This document shows positions 50,145 through 57,490 of a stretch of 64,000 bases of DNA, piece after piece (within the stretch, counting starts at the first letter, position 1; every line of letters begins with the position of its first letter). Origin of the DNA: Candidatus Melainabacteria bacterium (lineage in GTDB: Bacteria; Cyanobacteriota; Vampirovibrionia; Obscuribacterales; Obscuribacteraceae). The notes beneath the pieces are model-generated. The model was not told the DNA's origin and ran no database searches. It was given only the letters and a program-made list of their open reading frames with translations. Location: contig PLZS01000101.1 in assembly GCA_003153555.1 (NCBI GenBank), positions 1 to 64,000 of the forward strand. The letters are read 5' to 3'. The position numbers and the translations under genes were made by a program.

Positions 50145-50570
50145 TTAGCGCGTATTTTCGAAAAATTTCTTGCCCGCTTCGGCGACAGAACAGTCTTGCT
50201 CACCGCTTCCACCGCTGACGCCCACAGCGCCGACCACTTTACCGTCCTTCAACAAAGGCAGCCCGCCTCCAAACAGCATGATGCGGCCGTGATTGGAAGC
50301 ATGAATACCATAAAACTGTTTTCCAGGTTGAGACTCCTTTCCCAATGCTTCTGTGGTGATATCGAAGCAACGAGCTGTGAATGCCTTGTTGATCGAAATA
50401 TCGATGCTGCCCAACCAGGCATCGTCCATGCGAATATGCGCAACCAAGTTCCCACCGGCGTCGACAACTGCAACGTTCATCGGCTGTTTGATATCAAGTG
50501 CTTTTCGTTCGCAAATGTCAATCACTGCGCGAGCTTCAGCCAACGATATTGTTTCAATTGAATTGGTCAT
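50145..50570 (-). CDS. GlcG/HbpS (DUF336) family heme-binding-type protein
   Basis: A 141-residue protein with the complete family pattern: SLAEARAVIDICERKALDIKQPMNVAVVDAGGNLVAHIRMDDAWLGSIDISINKAFTA, GGLPLLKDGKVVGAVGVSGGSGEQDCSVAEAG. Members bind heme or corrinoids and some are extracellular, but this one has no signal peptide. AGAGGCG precedes the ATG. The neighbour on the same strand upstream is the M28 peptidase gene, 77 bp away. Confidence 0.88.
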   Translation of the reverse strand: MTNSIETISLAEARAVIDICERKALDIKQPMNVAVVDAGGNLVAHIRMDDAWLGSIDISINKAFTARCFDITTEALGKESQPGKQFYGIHASNHGRIMLFGGGLPLLKDGKVVGAVGVSGGSGEQDCSVAEAGKKFFENTR

Positions 50571-50647
50571 ATGACGCCTCTTGTCGTATCAGGATGATGT
50601 GAAAAATATTGTACATGTTAGTCGATCTAGGAACTGCGACTGAGTTC

Positions 50648-51625
50648 TCAGGCGTTACTAATTTCTTTCACAACCTCAGCAATTCCCCACACAACTCGCG
50701 CTAAACGATCGTAGTCAACCTTGTCAGGTGTATCTTCTTGAGTGTGATAGTGGGGATAGCGATAGAACGCAGTGTCCGTAATCATAATTGCGGGATAACC
50801 GAATTTCCAAAATGCAGCATGATCCGAAAAGGCGACACCGCGAATTGACTCTGGAACAGCGACACTTTCACAAGGAAACTTTGTCGCCTTCCTAAACGAG
50901 TTGGTGAAACGGTTCAGAAAGCGCCTGGATCCCAGGTTGGAAACAAAGGAAATGAAGTCACCTTGATTTGGATAAATCAATCCAAAAACATCGTGCGGAA
51001 ACGTCTGGCTGCCCGGCTGATCAGAGAAGTAGCCCATGGTCTCAAGCGAAATCATTGAAACTACTTTCTCTTCACGCTCATGACAGAGGGATGCATATTG
51101 ATTAGCGCCCCAATCTTTGGTGCCGAAAAAAGGTGGTTCTTCATTTGTGAAGGCAACGAATCGAATTGTTCGCTCAGAATGAAAATGTGAAAGAACTCTA
51201 GCCAGTTCGAGCAATGTGGCGACACCGCTGCCATTATCATTAGCTGCCGGGCAGTCATAGACAGAATCATAGTGGGCTCCCAGGACAATGATTTCTTTTG
51301 GAGTCTTGCCACCTCGAACCTCGGCAATTATGTTTCTAGTACATAGTCGATTCGAATTAGTACTGATACCATCTGCGGTTCCGTTGTCGGCAGCTACATT
51401 CGGTACATCCACCATAAAGTCTTGTTGACTTCGCACATAATCGAATTCTGAAAAAATTTGTTCAATATATTTGGCCGCTTTCTCAAGTCCCAACGGACAA
51501 CTCGTTAAACTGCGTGCACCAATGGTTTCGGCAAGCATCGAAACATGGTCTTTCAACTTGACGCTTATTACTTTCTCTTGCTCGCTTAATGGGGAGAGCG
51601 GCTCACGACGAGATTTCCGAGCCAT
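50648..51625 (-). CDS. M28 family metallopeptidase
   Basis: A 325-residue zinc aminopeptidase-like protein; start set at ATG 51625 because GGAGG lies 10 nt upstream (the ORF-track TTG is seven codons earlier). The co-catalytic zinc ligands are [20 protein letters not shown] (His and Asp), [12 protein letters not shown] (Glu-Glu), ISLETMGY and the late His in [16 protein letters not shown]. No signal peptide is seen, so it may act in the cytoplasm. The last codons of a RidA remnant overlap its start region. Confidence 0.88.
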   Translation of the reverse strand: MARKSRREPLSPLSEQEKVISVKLKDHVSMLAETIGARSLTSCPLGLEKAAKYIEQIFSEFDYVRSQQDFMVDVPNVAADNGTADGISTNSNRLCTRNIIAEVRGGKTPKEIIVLGAHYDSVYDCPAANDNGSGVATLLELARVLSHFHSERTIRFVAFTNEEPPFFGTKDWGANQYASLCHEREEKVVSMISLETMGYFSDQPGSQTFPHDVFGLIYPNQGDFISFVSNLGSRRFLNRFTNSFRKATKFPCESVAVPESIRGVAFSDHAAFWKFGYPAIMITDTAFYRYPHYHTQEDTPDKVDYDRLARVVWGIAEVVKEISNA

Positions 51626-51788
51626 CAATGATCGCCTCCGCTTCAATTTCTACCAGCATTTCGGGCGCGATCAATTTAGAAATTTGCAACATAGATGTAA
51701 CAGGTCGAATCTCTTTGAAAAATTCCCCGTGCGCTCTGCCAACCTCTTCCCATTGAGCGATATCCAAAACGAAAATGCGAGTAGGTGA
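51603..51788 (-). pseudogene. C-terminal remnant of a RidA (YjgF/YER057c) gene
   Basis: A minus-strand frame reads [59 protein letters not shown] then TGA. This is the second half of a RidA-family enamine deaminase (usual: [45 protein letters not shown]). A TAG precedes it in frame and the first half is absent. The M28 gene starts within its end in another frame. Confidence 0.8.
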
Positions 51789-51876
51789 AGTCTACACTCC
51801 CTTTCAACCAAAAGGCAGCTCTGTGGTTTGAGCTGCCAGATTTGTCATTTTCTGACACACTTACGAACCGCTCAGA

Positions 51877-52320
51877 CTATTTCTTGCTAGCAATTTGAGC
51901 CACCGCAGCTGCTGCGATGCCGCCTAGAACGTAAAGCCCGACGGTTGTTAAGGCTGTGGCGGTGGTTCTCCTGGTTAAAAGGTCTGAATCCCTACCAAGT
52001 CCGACATTTTGAGGAACTGTGATCGCTCCCAAGCCTGCGAACAGTCCCAGGTTTATGCCCTTCAACCAGGCAGCCAATCCGGGCTTGGCACCGACTCCGC
52101 TGAAAAACACGGTGTTGGAGATAATGTCGCCGACAAAGGCGTACCTTTTGAGCTTGGCGCCTGCTGGGGGCTCAAAGCCACAAACAGTCATCAATTTTGC
52201 GACGCTGCGCATACCAAGAATGTCTAGTCGGGGCGCATTGGGCTTGGTCTTGCGAACCAACTCATGAGCCACAGTCAAAGTACAAGCGCCAGCCAGTCCA
52301 TTTATCAAAGCTCTAATCAT
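51877..52320 (-). CDS. Membrane-associated protein, unknown function
   Basis: A 147-residue protein starting MIRALINGLAGACTLTVAHELVRKTKPNAPRLDILGMRSVAKLM. Hydrophobic stretches near residues 5-20, 62-76, 82-102 and 122-143 suggest up to four helices with Gly/Ala-rich turns. GGAAGTGAG precedes the ATG. I recognise the layout from other bacterial hypothetical proteins but no function. It is divergent from the DUF3592 gene across about 300 bp with paired repeats. Confidence 0.6.
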   Translation of the reverse strand: MIRALINGLAGACTLTVAHELVRKTKPNAPRLDILGMRSVAKLMTVCGFEPPAGAKLKRYAFVGDIISNTVFFSGVGAKPGLAAWLKGINLGLFAGLGAITVPQNVGLGRDSDLLTRRTTATALTTVGLYVLGGIAAAAVAQIASKK

Positions 52321-52442
52321 ATTTTCTCACTTCCGGGTTATTCACATTCTAATGCCGAGACGGTCCGAAGAAGGCGAAAGTTTCAGGTTCAGTGCTTAAA
52401 ATCGCCGATGCGCGACTTGGGTTCCATTCAAGTCAAATTTAA

Positions 52443-52532
52443 ACCGATGACGGTAAAAATTCTCAGATGGATGTAAACAGATGACAGGCGAAGATACGCC
52501 AGGCTGAATTTATACCGATGACGGTAAAAATT
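52443..52532. promoter_or_regulatory. Two 19-bp direct repeats with ACCG-N4-CGGT dyads
   Basis: ACCGATGACGGTAAAAATT occurs at 52443-52461 and again at 52514-52532, 71 bp apart, between the divergent genes at 52320 and 52619. Each copy contains the dyad ACCG-ATGA-CGGT. They look like operators of one regulator; the regulator is unknown. Confidence 0.55.
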
Positions 52533-52618
52533 ATTGATGTCGTGCCAAGGTGCAAAGGGTACTAAAGGTTCACGATTGCCAATGATAATTCATAGGACAA
52601 CCAAGGCGAGGATAAATA

Positions 52619-53342
52619 ATGTACGGTCGTAGCCATTCTCAAACAATGAAGGATGTCCATCACAGCATTGGAGACTCAGGAATCAAAGTGCTTTTTGGCG
52701 GGATCATTTTTGTTGGCCTAATCTCTTTCGTAACCTATCTCATTGACAATCAAGATATTTCGAACACTGCAGCGTGGCCGACAACCGCTGGCACCTTGGA
52801 AGAAATCGGCAACCAGGGAATGAACATGCCAATCCTTGGTCGGTACATTCCCATTGCCTGCCCGTATGCCAAATACTCTTATTCAATCGACAACAAAACA
52901 TACATGACCATGCATTACTTTCATTCGCGCTGTGACATTTCAACGTCCAGAAGTTGAAAAGCTAGACTCGTCTAGCTTCATGAAAGAGCTGGAAGCTGAC
53001 GAGGCCGCCGCTATCCGTTCTGGCGATAGAACCAAGTTGAATGAAAGAATGAGCAAAATCATGTCTGCTGACAGCGATTTTCTTCGTCCAAAATATAAGC
53101 CAATTAGAGTTCGATATGACAAAGACAACAAGGAAAAATCTCTCCTCGATCCTGCAGTTTTGCAAACGGACAAAAGTCAGCTATATACGAGCATCGCTTT
53201 GATTTTGTTAGGAGGTGTTCTTTTGGGCGGCACTTACCTTAATGAATATATGGCACGAGCCAGCAATGAAGATCCATTGCTTACGCTAGAAGGCGCGCTG
53301 GCAGCGCAGAAACAACAAAGGCGATCAGGGAATTATCGATAG
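52619..53342 (+). CDS. DUF3592-type membrane protein split by a frameshift
   Basis: Two overlapping frames make one protein. Frame 1 (52619-52957) has a membrane helix (VLFGGIIFVGLISFVTYLID), then AAWPTTAGTLEEIGNQG and YAKYSYSIDNKTYMTMHYF. Frame 2, entered by dropping one base near 52922, continues FIRAVTFQRPEVEKLD...KPIRVRYDKDNKEKSLLDPAVL and a second helix ALILLGGVLLGGTYL. The order W-P-x-x-x-G-x-I/L, Y-x-V/I-x-x-K-x-Y, V-x-Y-D-x-x-N-x-x-x-S-x-L-x-P is the DUF3592 pattern. GAGGA supports ATG 52619. Either a sequence error or a broken gene; the second frame has no ribosome site. Confidence 0.65.
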
Positions 53343-53696
53343 TGAAACCCAAAGCCCGATACTGGCGGTTATCAGCAAAAATGGCGTCGTGAAAAGACCG
53401 ATTTTGAAGAATTCCAAGGCGCTCAGATGCTCTCCCTTTTTCCGAGCAGTTGAAATAACAAGCATTGTGGCGAGCGAGCCGGCAACTGTTAAATTAGGTC
53501 CGAGGTTACAACCAAGCAGCGCACCATATTGCGCAGCCAGGGTAGAGTGAGAATGACTGAGCACGGATATTGAAAGCAATGCCATCGGAATGTTGTTAAT
53601 CACGTTACTGCCCAAGCCTGCACCAAATGCAGTGGCAACAATTTGCACGTGAAGATTTGCGGGAATGGACATGCTTGAATCCTGAGATACGCTCAA
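53325..53696 (-). pseudogene. C-terminal fragment of an ArsB/NhaD-type anion or ion transporter
   Basis: The 123 residues contain AFGAGLGSNVINNIPMALLSISVL and GALLGCNLGPNLTVAGSLATMLVI, the second repeat of the ArsB/ion-transporter fold (GSNxxNNLP... GxNxGPxLTxxGSLA). A full protein is about 400 residues; nothing comparable lies upstream, where a non-coding 110 bp leads to the nickel permease. It is too short to transport. The 3' end overlaps the converging DUF3592 gene. Confidence 0.7.
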
Positions 53697-53808
53697 AGTA
53701 CCATCAAACCGACCGACTAAAGTCCGAACTGATCCAAGTTGTCACAGTGCACGAGCTTTAATTCAGCCGAATCTTGTTGACTTTGCCAATGCTCACTGAA
53801 CCGTATCT

Positions 53809-54609
53809 TCAGCGTTGAAGATCTGGAAGCACATTGCCGTGACCGCTAGCGAAAAGTGTTCCGATAACTAAACTAAACAGTCCAGTCAGAACGCTGGTGG
53901 CGATGAACAGCGATTTAAACTTTGCAGAACTGACAAAACCCACACTCGCTAGAACAGCAACAAGCGTATTAGATACTAATAAGCCACCGATGAACGAAAG
54001 AAGAATCAGCACGCCCAACAGATGATTAGAAGAGCCACCGACAGCGGCGATCAAAAGAACTTGCGTACCTGTTTCAGCACCAAAACCATGAATCAAACCA
54101 ATTCCGAAAGCCGCGGGTGCATTGTATTGATTTAGCTCTTCGTCGGGCGGATTCTCTTTCCCCGTAATTCGACAATATAGCCAATTTTTCGCCTGGCGAA
54201 ACTTCGAGAAAAGAAACATCCATCTGCTTTGCAAAACGAACTCTCCGTCCAACGGTCGTTGCATAATGGAATAAAAGATCCAGGCACCAAGTAAGAGAAG
54301 CGTGATGCCCACGGCTCTTTCCATCAAGGGATCAATCCATTCAGGCAAAATCGCCGCGAACGACAAGGCGAGAATACCAAGCATCAGCACGATGGTGGCG
54401 TGACCAAGCGCGTAACATGAAGAAAGTCGAATCGCATTAGTTTGGCCAAAGGTTGCGACTCCAGTTCCATCGCCTCCAGTTCCATCGACTTTAGTAGCGC
54501 TGGCGGTGCCGACTATATCGGTGATAGCAGCTACATGATCCCAGTCAACACCGTGGCGGATCCCCAAGATGACAGCGTTTCCGAGAATTATTAAGGAGCT
54601 GACATCCAT
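53809..54609 (-). CDS. Nickel/cobalt permease-like protein of the hup locus
   Basis: A 266-residue membrane protein. GIRHGVDWDHVAAITDIVG contains the HX4DH signature of NiCoT nickel/cobalt permeases in the first helix, and GIGLIHGFGAETGTQVLLIAAVGG is a second conserved polar helix. Six to eight helices are predicted, with a charged cytoplasmic loop (KFRQAKNWLYCRITGKENPPDEELNQYN). It starts 3 nt after the small hup-operon gene, so it is the last gene of hupSL. It most likely supplies Ni2+ for the two hydrogenases. Confidence 0.8.
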   Translation of the reverse strand: MDVSSLIILGNAVILGIRHGVDWDHVAAITDIVGTASATKVDGTGGDGTGVATFGQTNAIRLSSCYALGHATIVLMLGILALSFAAILPEWIDPLMERAVGITLLLLGAWIFYSIMQRPLDGEFVLQSRWMFLFSKFRQAKNWLYCRITGKENPPDEELNQYNAPAAFGIGLIHGFGAETGTQVLLIAAVGGSSNHLLGVLILLSFIGGLLVSNTLVAVLASVGFVSSAKFKSLFIATSVLTGLFSLVIGTLFASGHGNVLPDLQR

Positions 54610-54612
54610 CGC

Positions 54613-54939
54613 TTAGCTATCCACCGTATCCAGACATTTTGATAGATCCACAAACAACGCGGCGGCCTGGCTGTCCCACGTCGCGGCGTAATTTCCCTGA
54701 CCACCATCACTAAGACCAAACTCCTGAAGAAAATCCGTCGCCGTCACTACTCTGTCGCCTAATGCGTTGCGCATCTTGAGCAACCGACCACCGCTGGCTT
54801 GGCTAAAAACAGGCATTAACAGAAACCCTGAATCACATTTCAAAAGGGCGATCGTCTCAATTCCAGAGAAAAATCTTGTGTACAGTTCGTGCTCCACATA
54901 CACGTTGCCATTTCGAATAGAAATACTTTGCAGAGTCAT
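54613..54939 (-). CDS. Small soluble hup-operon protein, unknown
   Basis: A 108-residue protein starting MTLQSISIRNGNVYVEHELYTRFFSGIETIALLKCDSGFLLMPVFSQASGGRLLKMRNALGDRVVTATDFLQEFGL. Its ATG overlaps the stop of the protease gene (ATGA), and it ends 3 nt before the permease, so it is firmly part of the operon. It has an alternating strand-helix look. I do not recognise the family; a hydrogenase maturation or regulatory role is inferred from position only. Confidence 0.6.
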   Translation of the reverse strand: MTLQSISIRNGNVYVEHELYTRFFSGIETIALLKCDSGFLLMPVFSQASGGRLLKMRNALGDRVVTATDFLQEFGLSDGGQGNYAATWDSQAAALFVDLSKCLDTVDS

Positions 54940-55418
54940 AATTTTTTCAAACGCTCCACAATTTTATTTACCACCAAATCAGCAGATACTTTCACCACTT
55001 CACTTAATTCCAGACCAAACGCTAAAGACTCCGCTTCGATTAAGAAGACCTGAATATCGGCAGGAAAGTCATCTTTGAAAATCTGACGACCGGCAAATAT
55101 AGCATGGTTCCATCGAAAATCGTGTAAACCAAAAGAGGGTTCTGGGCATGCAGCAAGCGCCTCTCCCGGCACTTCGAAGACAGCACCCGGTTCTGACCCT
55201 GATCGGCTTGCGTCGACGATGATTAAGGCGTTGCTTCCACGCGCTTGAAACATGACATCCATTCCACCTGTACCAGCATCAAAAATCTGGACATTGACCC
55301 GGTCTGCTTGTGACAAACGTTCTTTTAGACGTTGCACAACGTAGACACCAGCGCCATCGTCACTACGGTTTGAATTTCCACAACCAATGATACTGAGCAA
55401 ACCTGACACCTCAATCAA
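54936..55418 (-). CDS. hupW: Uptake hydrogenase maturation protease HupW
   Basis: A 160-residue endopeptidase of the HycI/HyaD family, following hupL. The metal site is intact: IIGCGNSNRSDDGAGVYVVQRL, LIIVDASRSGSEPGAVFEV and SFGLHDFRWNHAIFAGRQIF. It should trim the HupL C-terminus. The TTG at 55418 is the track start; a TTG at 55400 with GAGG 8 nt upstream would begin nearer the usual N-terminus and may be the real one. Confidence 0.88.
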   Translation of the reverse strand: MIEVSGLLSIIGCGNSNRSDDGAGVYVVQRLKERLSQADRVNVQIFDAGTGGMDVMFQARGSNALIIVDASRSGSEPGAVFEVPGEALAACPEPSFGLHDFRWNHAIFAGRQIFKDDFPADIQVFLIEAESLAFGLELSEVVKVSADLVVNKIVERLKKL

Positions 55419-55428
55419 TTAGAATTAG

Positions 55429-55444
55429 GCACCATATGCGATGC
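55429..55444. repeat. GCAC-N8-GTGC motif copy inside the hup operon
   Basis: GCACCATATGCGATGC sits in the 41-bp gap between the small Cys-protein gene and hupW. It is the outermost of the eight copies. Confidence 0.45.
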
Positions 55445-55459
55445 CATTTTTGACGCTGG

Positions 55460-55816
55460 TCAAATGCGCCAGAGTCGGCACCACCAATTTTCCTCAGCAG
55501 GAAGATTGATTTCCGGCAGGTTGCACCACTTGCGATGATTCAAATAATACATGCATTCCAAACATCGCATGTCTTCGACTGGATGATCCAGGAAGCCAGA
55601 GATGACAAGCTTCTTTTCCAAGTCGGACGCATCAACCTCACGCAGTTCGGCGACGATCGCATCAAACTGCACGTTGTCTTCTGGAATCGGTTCGGTAACG
55701 GTCTTTAACCCAGCCGAAAGTAATTTCGTAATTCGCTGCAGCAGCTCTTTATCCGCAGAATCGCTCACATCGAACCTCATGAATGAGAGCACTTGAGCAG
55801 CCAAATTCTTAGGCAA
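55460..55816 (-). CDS. Small Cys-rich protein of the hup operon
   Basis: A 118-residue protein. The first 85 residues are acidic and helical. The end, MRCLECMYYLNHRKWCNLPEINLPAEENWWCRLWRI, has four cysteines (CxxC, C, C) and many aromatics, suggesting a metal or Fe-S site. The TTG start has only a distant ribosome site; ATG 55780 would shorten it. It lies between hupL and hupW. A role in HupSL electron transfer or cluster insertion is possible, but rests on position and cysteines only. Confidence 0.6.
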   Translation of the reverse strand: MPKNLAAQVLSFMRFDVSDSADKELLQRITKLLSAGLKTVTEPIPEDNVQFDAIVAELREVDASDLEKKLVISGFLDHPVEDMRCLECMYYLNHRKWCNLPEINLPAEENWWCRLWRI

Positions 55817-55863
55817 TCAATCGGCCAGCGACTCCGCATGTCGGAGAAACCGCAGTCAATCGG

Positions 55864-57462
55864 TCAGGCGGTTCTGAATCTAGCCAGCTCCTTCCCCGTC
55901 TTGGCATCATGAGCATGCACTGTGCACACCAAACATGAATCGTACGAGCGAGCCACGTGACCTACCTCCACGGGATCATTGGGATCTTTGATTGGCGTGC
56001 CGACCAGCGCTTCCTCCATTGGTCCGCGCTCGCCGGCGGCATTGCGCGGTCCAACATTCCAGGTGGTTGGTGCAATGATTTGATAGTTCTTGATCTTGCC
56101 ATCCTTCACGTCTATCCAGTGACAGAGGGCTCCACGAATTGCTTCAGTCGCGCCCCAACCTCGACCATCTTTTTCCTTTGGTTTGATGTACCAGGGGTCG
56201 TTCAATTTAAATTCGCGCAAGCAGTGCTCGATATTGCGATAAATAGCTTTCACTTCATGCATCCGGGCAAAGTGACGCAAAAGTACACTGGCGCCACCCA
56301 TCTTCTTATACATATCTAGAACAAGAGGGTCATGGTGTTGCCAACTCTCGCCATGCTTACCGCCATACACCATCTCTCTGGCAAAGGGACCGGCTTCGAG
56401 GCGACCGAAATCAGCGTGAGAGACCGAAGTTGCCCATGAATATTTTCCATTGAAATCAGGAGTATTCTTAGCAATCGGCTTTGTCACCCGCTCAAACGGG
56501 TGAGTTGAGCCGGTTTCTTCATACCAAGCATGCTCCATATCTTCCCGGCAAAAACCCTGCTCCATTAATGTGTGAACATCCTTTTCAGCGTTGTAAGTGC
56601 CACTGGGCATCCACATCGAAGCGTTGCGATTTTCGATTGTCGGTTTCTGATACTTATCTTCGTGTGGCAAATAGCCCCACGTTACGTACCGGCCAACTCC
56701 ATTGCCGAATTTATCCAGACCGAGATCTGTACCCATGCGCCAATACATGCCGAGATCGGAATTTGCATGTTCAGGTTTTTCGTCCAACCAATTCAAGAAG
56801 TCTTCATATGTGCGAATTTCTTCGTATCTTTCTAAAGTGCAACCGAGCCAAACATTTTCAATCCAATTTTTCCGGAAGTGCTCAAGGATGCCCCATGAGC
56901 GCGTGATATCAGTCAAAGTTGGAGCGCACATAACACCACCTGGCACCATGTAGCTCGAATGTGGCCACTGCCCTCCAAACAAGGCATAAATTTCTACAGG
57001 TTTACCAGACAGCGTCACGCCAATTTCGTAGTTGGTGCCTGTGAACGGAGCGTAGCGCCTAACTGCTTCCTCGTAGTATTTGCTGTCTCTGTAATTCTTA
57101 TTCACAAAATCGATCATGAAAAGTGCATAGTGGTGCCGCGGAAGACTTTGCAAGCTTTCGGATAGTTGACCGATATTGCGAGCGAGGATGGCGTTACGCG
57201 GTACCTCTGTTTGCCAGGCTGTATCAAGCGCCCAGGCAGCGCAAGTCAAATGCGAAGCGCCACAAATTCCGCACGCTCGTGGTGTCACCACCAATCCTGC
57301 TTGCGGATCTTTGCCACGCAAAATTATTTCGAATCCACGAAACAACTCCGCTGATGTCCAGGCATTTGTTACCCGTCCATCTGTAATGTCGACACGCACG
57401 TCGAGGTCACCTTCGACACGTCCAACAGGAGAGATGTCCAGGGTTTGGGTAGTTCCCGCCAT
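55864..57462 (-). CDS. hupL: Uptake [NiFe]-hydrogenase large subunit HupL (group 2a-like)
   Basis: A 532-residue large subunit. L1 motif TPRACGICGASHLTCAAWALDTAW and L2 motif YDSCLVCTVHAHDAKTGKELARFRTA supply the four NiFe-site cysteines. The residues after VH form the peptide normally removed by HupW. The pattern is that of cyanobacterial and actinobacterial group 2a enzymes. GAGGAAT 8 nt before the ATG supports the start. It lies 28 nt after hupS. With HupS it oxidises H2, feeding electrons to the respiratory chain; some group 2a members oxidise atmospheric H2. Confidence 0.95.
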   Translation of the reverse strand: MAGTTQTLDISPVGRVEGDLDVRVDITDGRVTNAWTSAELFRGFEIILRGKDPQAGLVVTPRACGICGASHLTCAAWALDTAWQTEVPRNAILARNIGQLSESLQSLPRHHYALFMIDFVNKNYRDSKYYEEAVRRYAPFTGTNYEIGVTLSGKPVEIYALFGGQWPHSSYMVPGGVMCAPTLTDITRSWGILEHFRKNWIENVWLGCTLERYEEIRTYEDFLNWLDEKPEHANSDLGMYWRMGTDLGLDKFGNGVGRYVTWGYLPHEDKYQKPTIENRNASMWMPSGTYNAEKDVHTLMEQGFCREDMEHAWYEETGSTHPFERVTKPIAKNTPDFNGKYSWATSVSHADFGRLEAGPFAREMVYGGKHGESWQHHDPLVLDMYKKMGGASVLLRHFARMHEVKAIYRNIEHCLREFKLNDPWYIKPKEKDGRGWGATEAIRGALCHWIDVKDGKIKNYQIIAPTTWNVGPRNAAGERGPMEEALVGTPIKDPNDPVEVGHVARSYDSCLVCTVHAHDAKTGKELARFRTA

Positions 57463-57490
57463 ATTTTAATTCCTCGTGATTTAAATCAGA

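Noticed and set aside
42310-55444. CRISPR array
   Set aside because: The repeated 16-mers are irregularly spaced over 13 kb and palindromic throughout; there are no regular spacers or cas genes.
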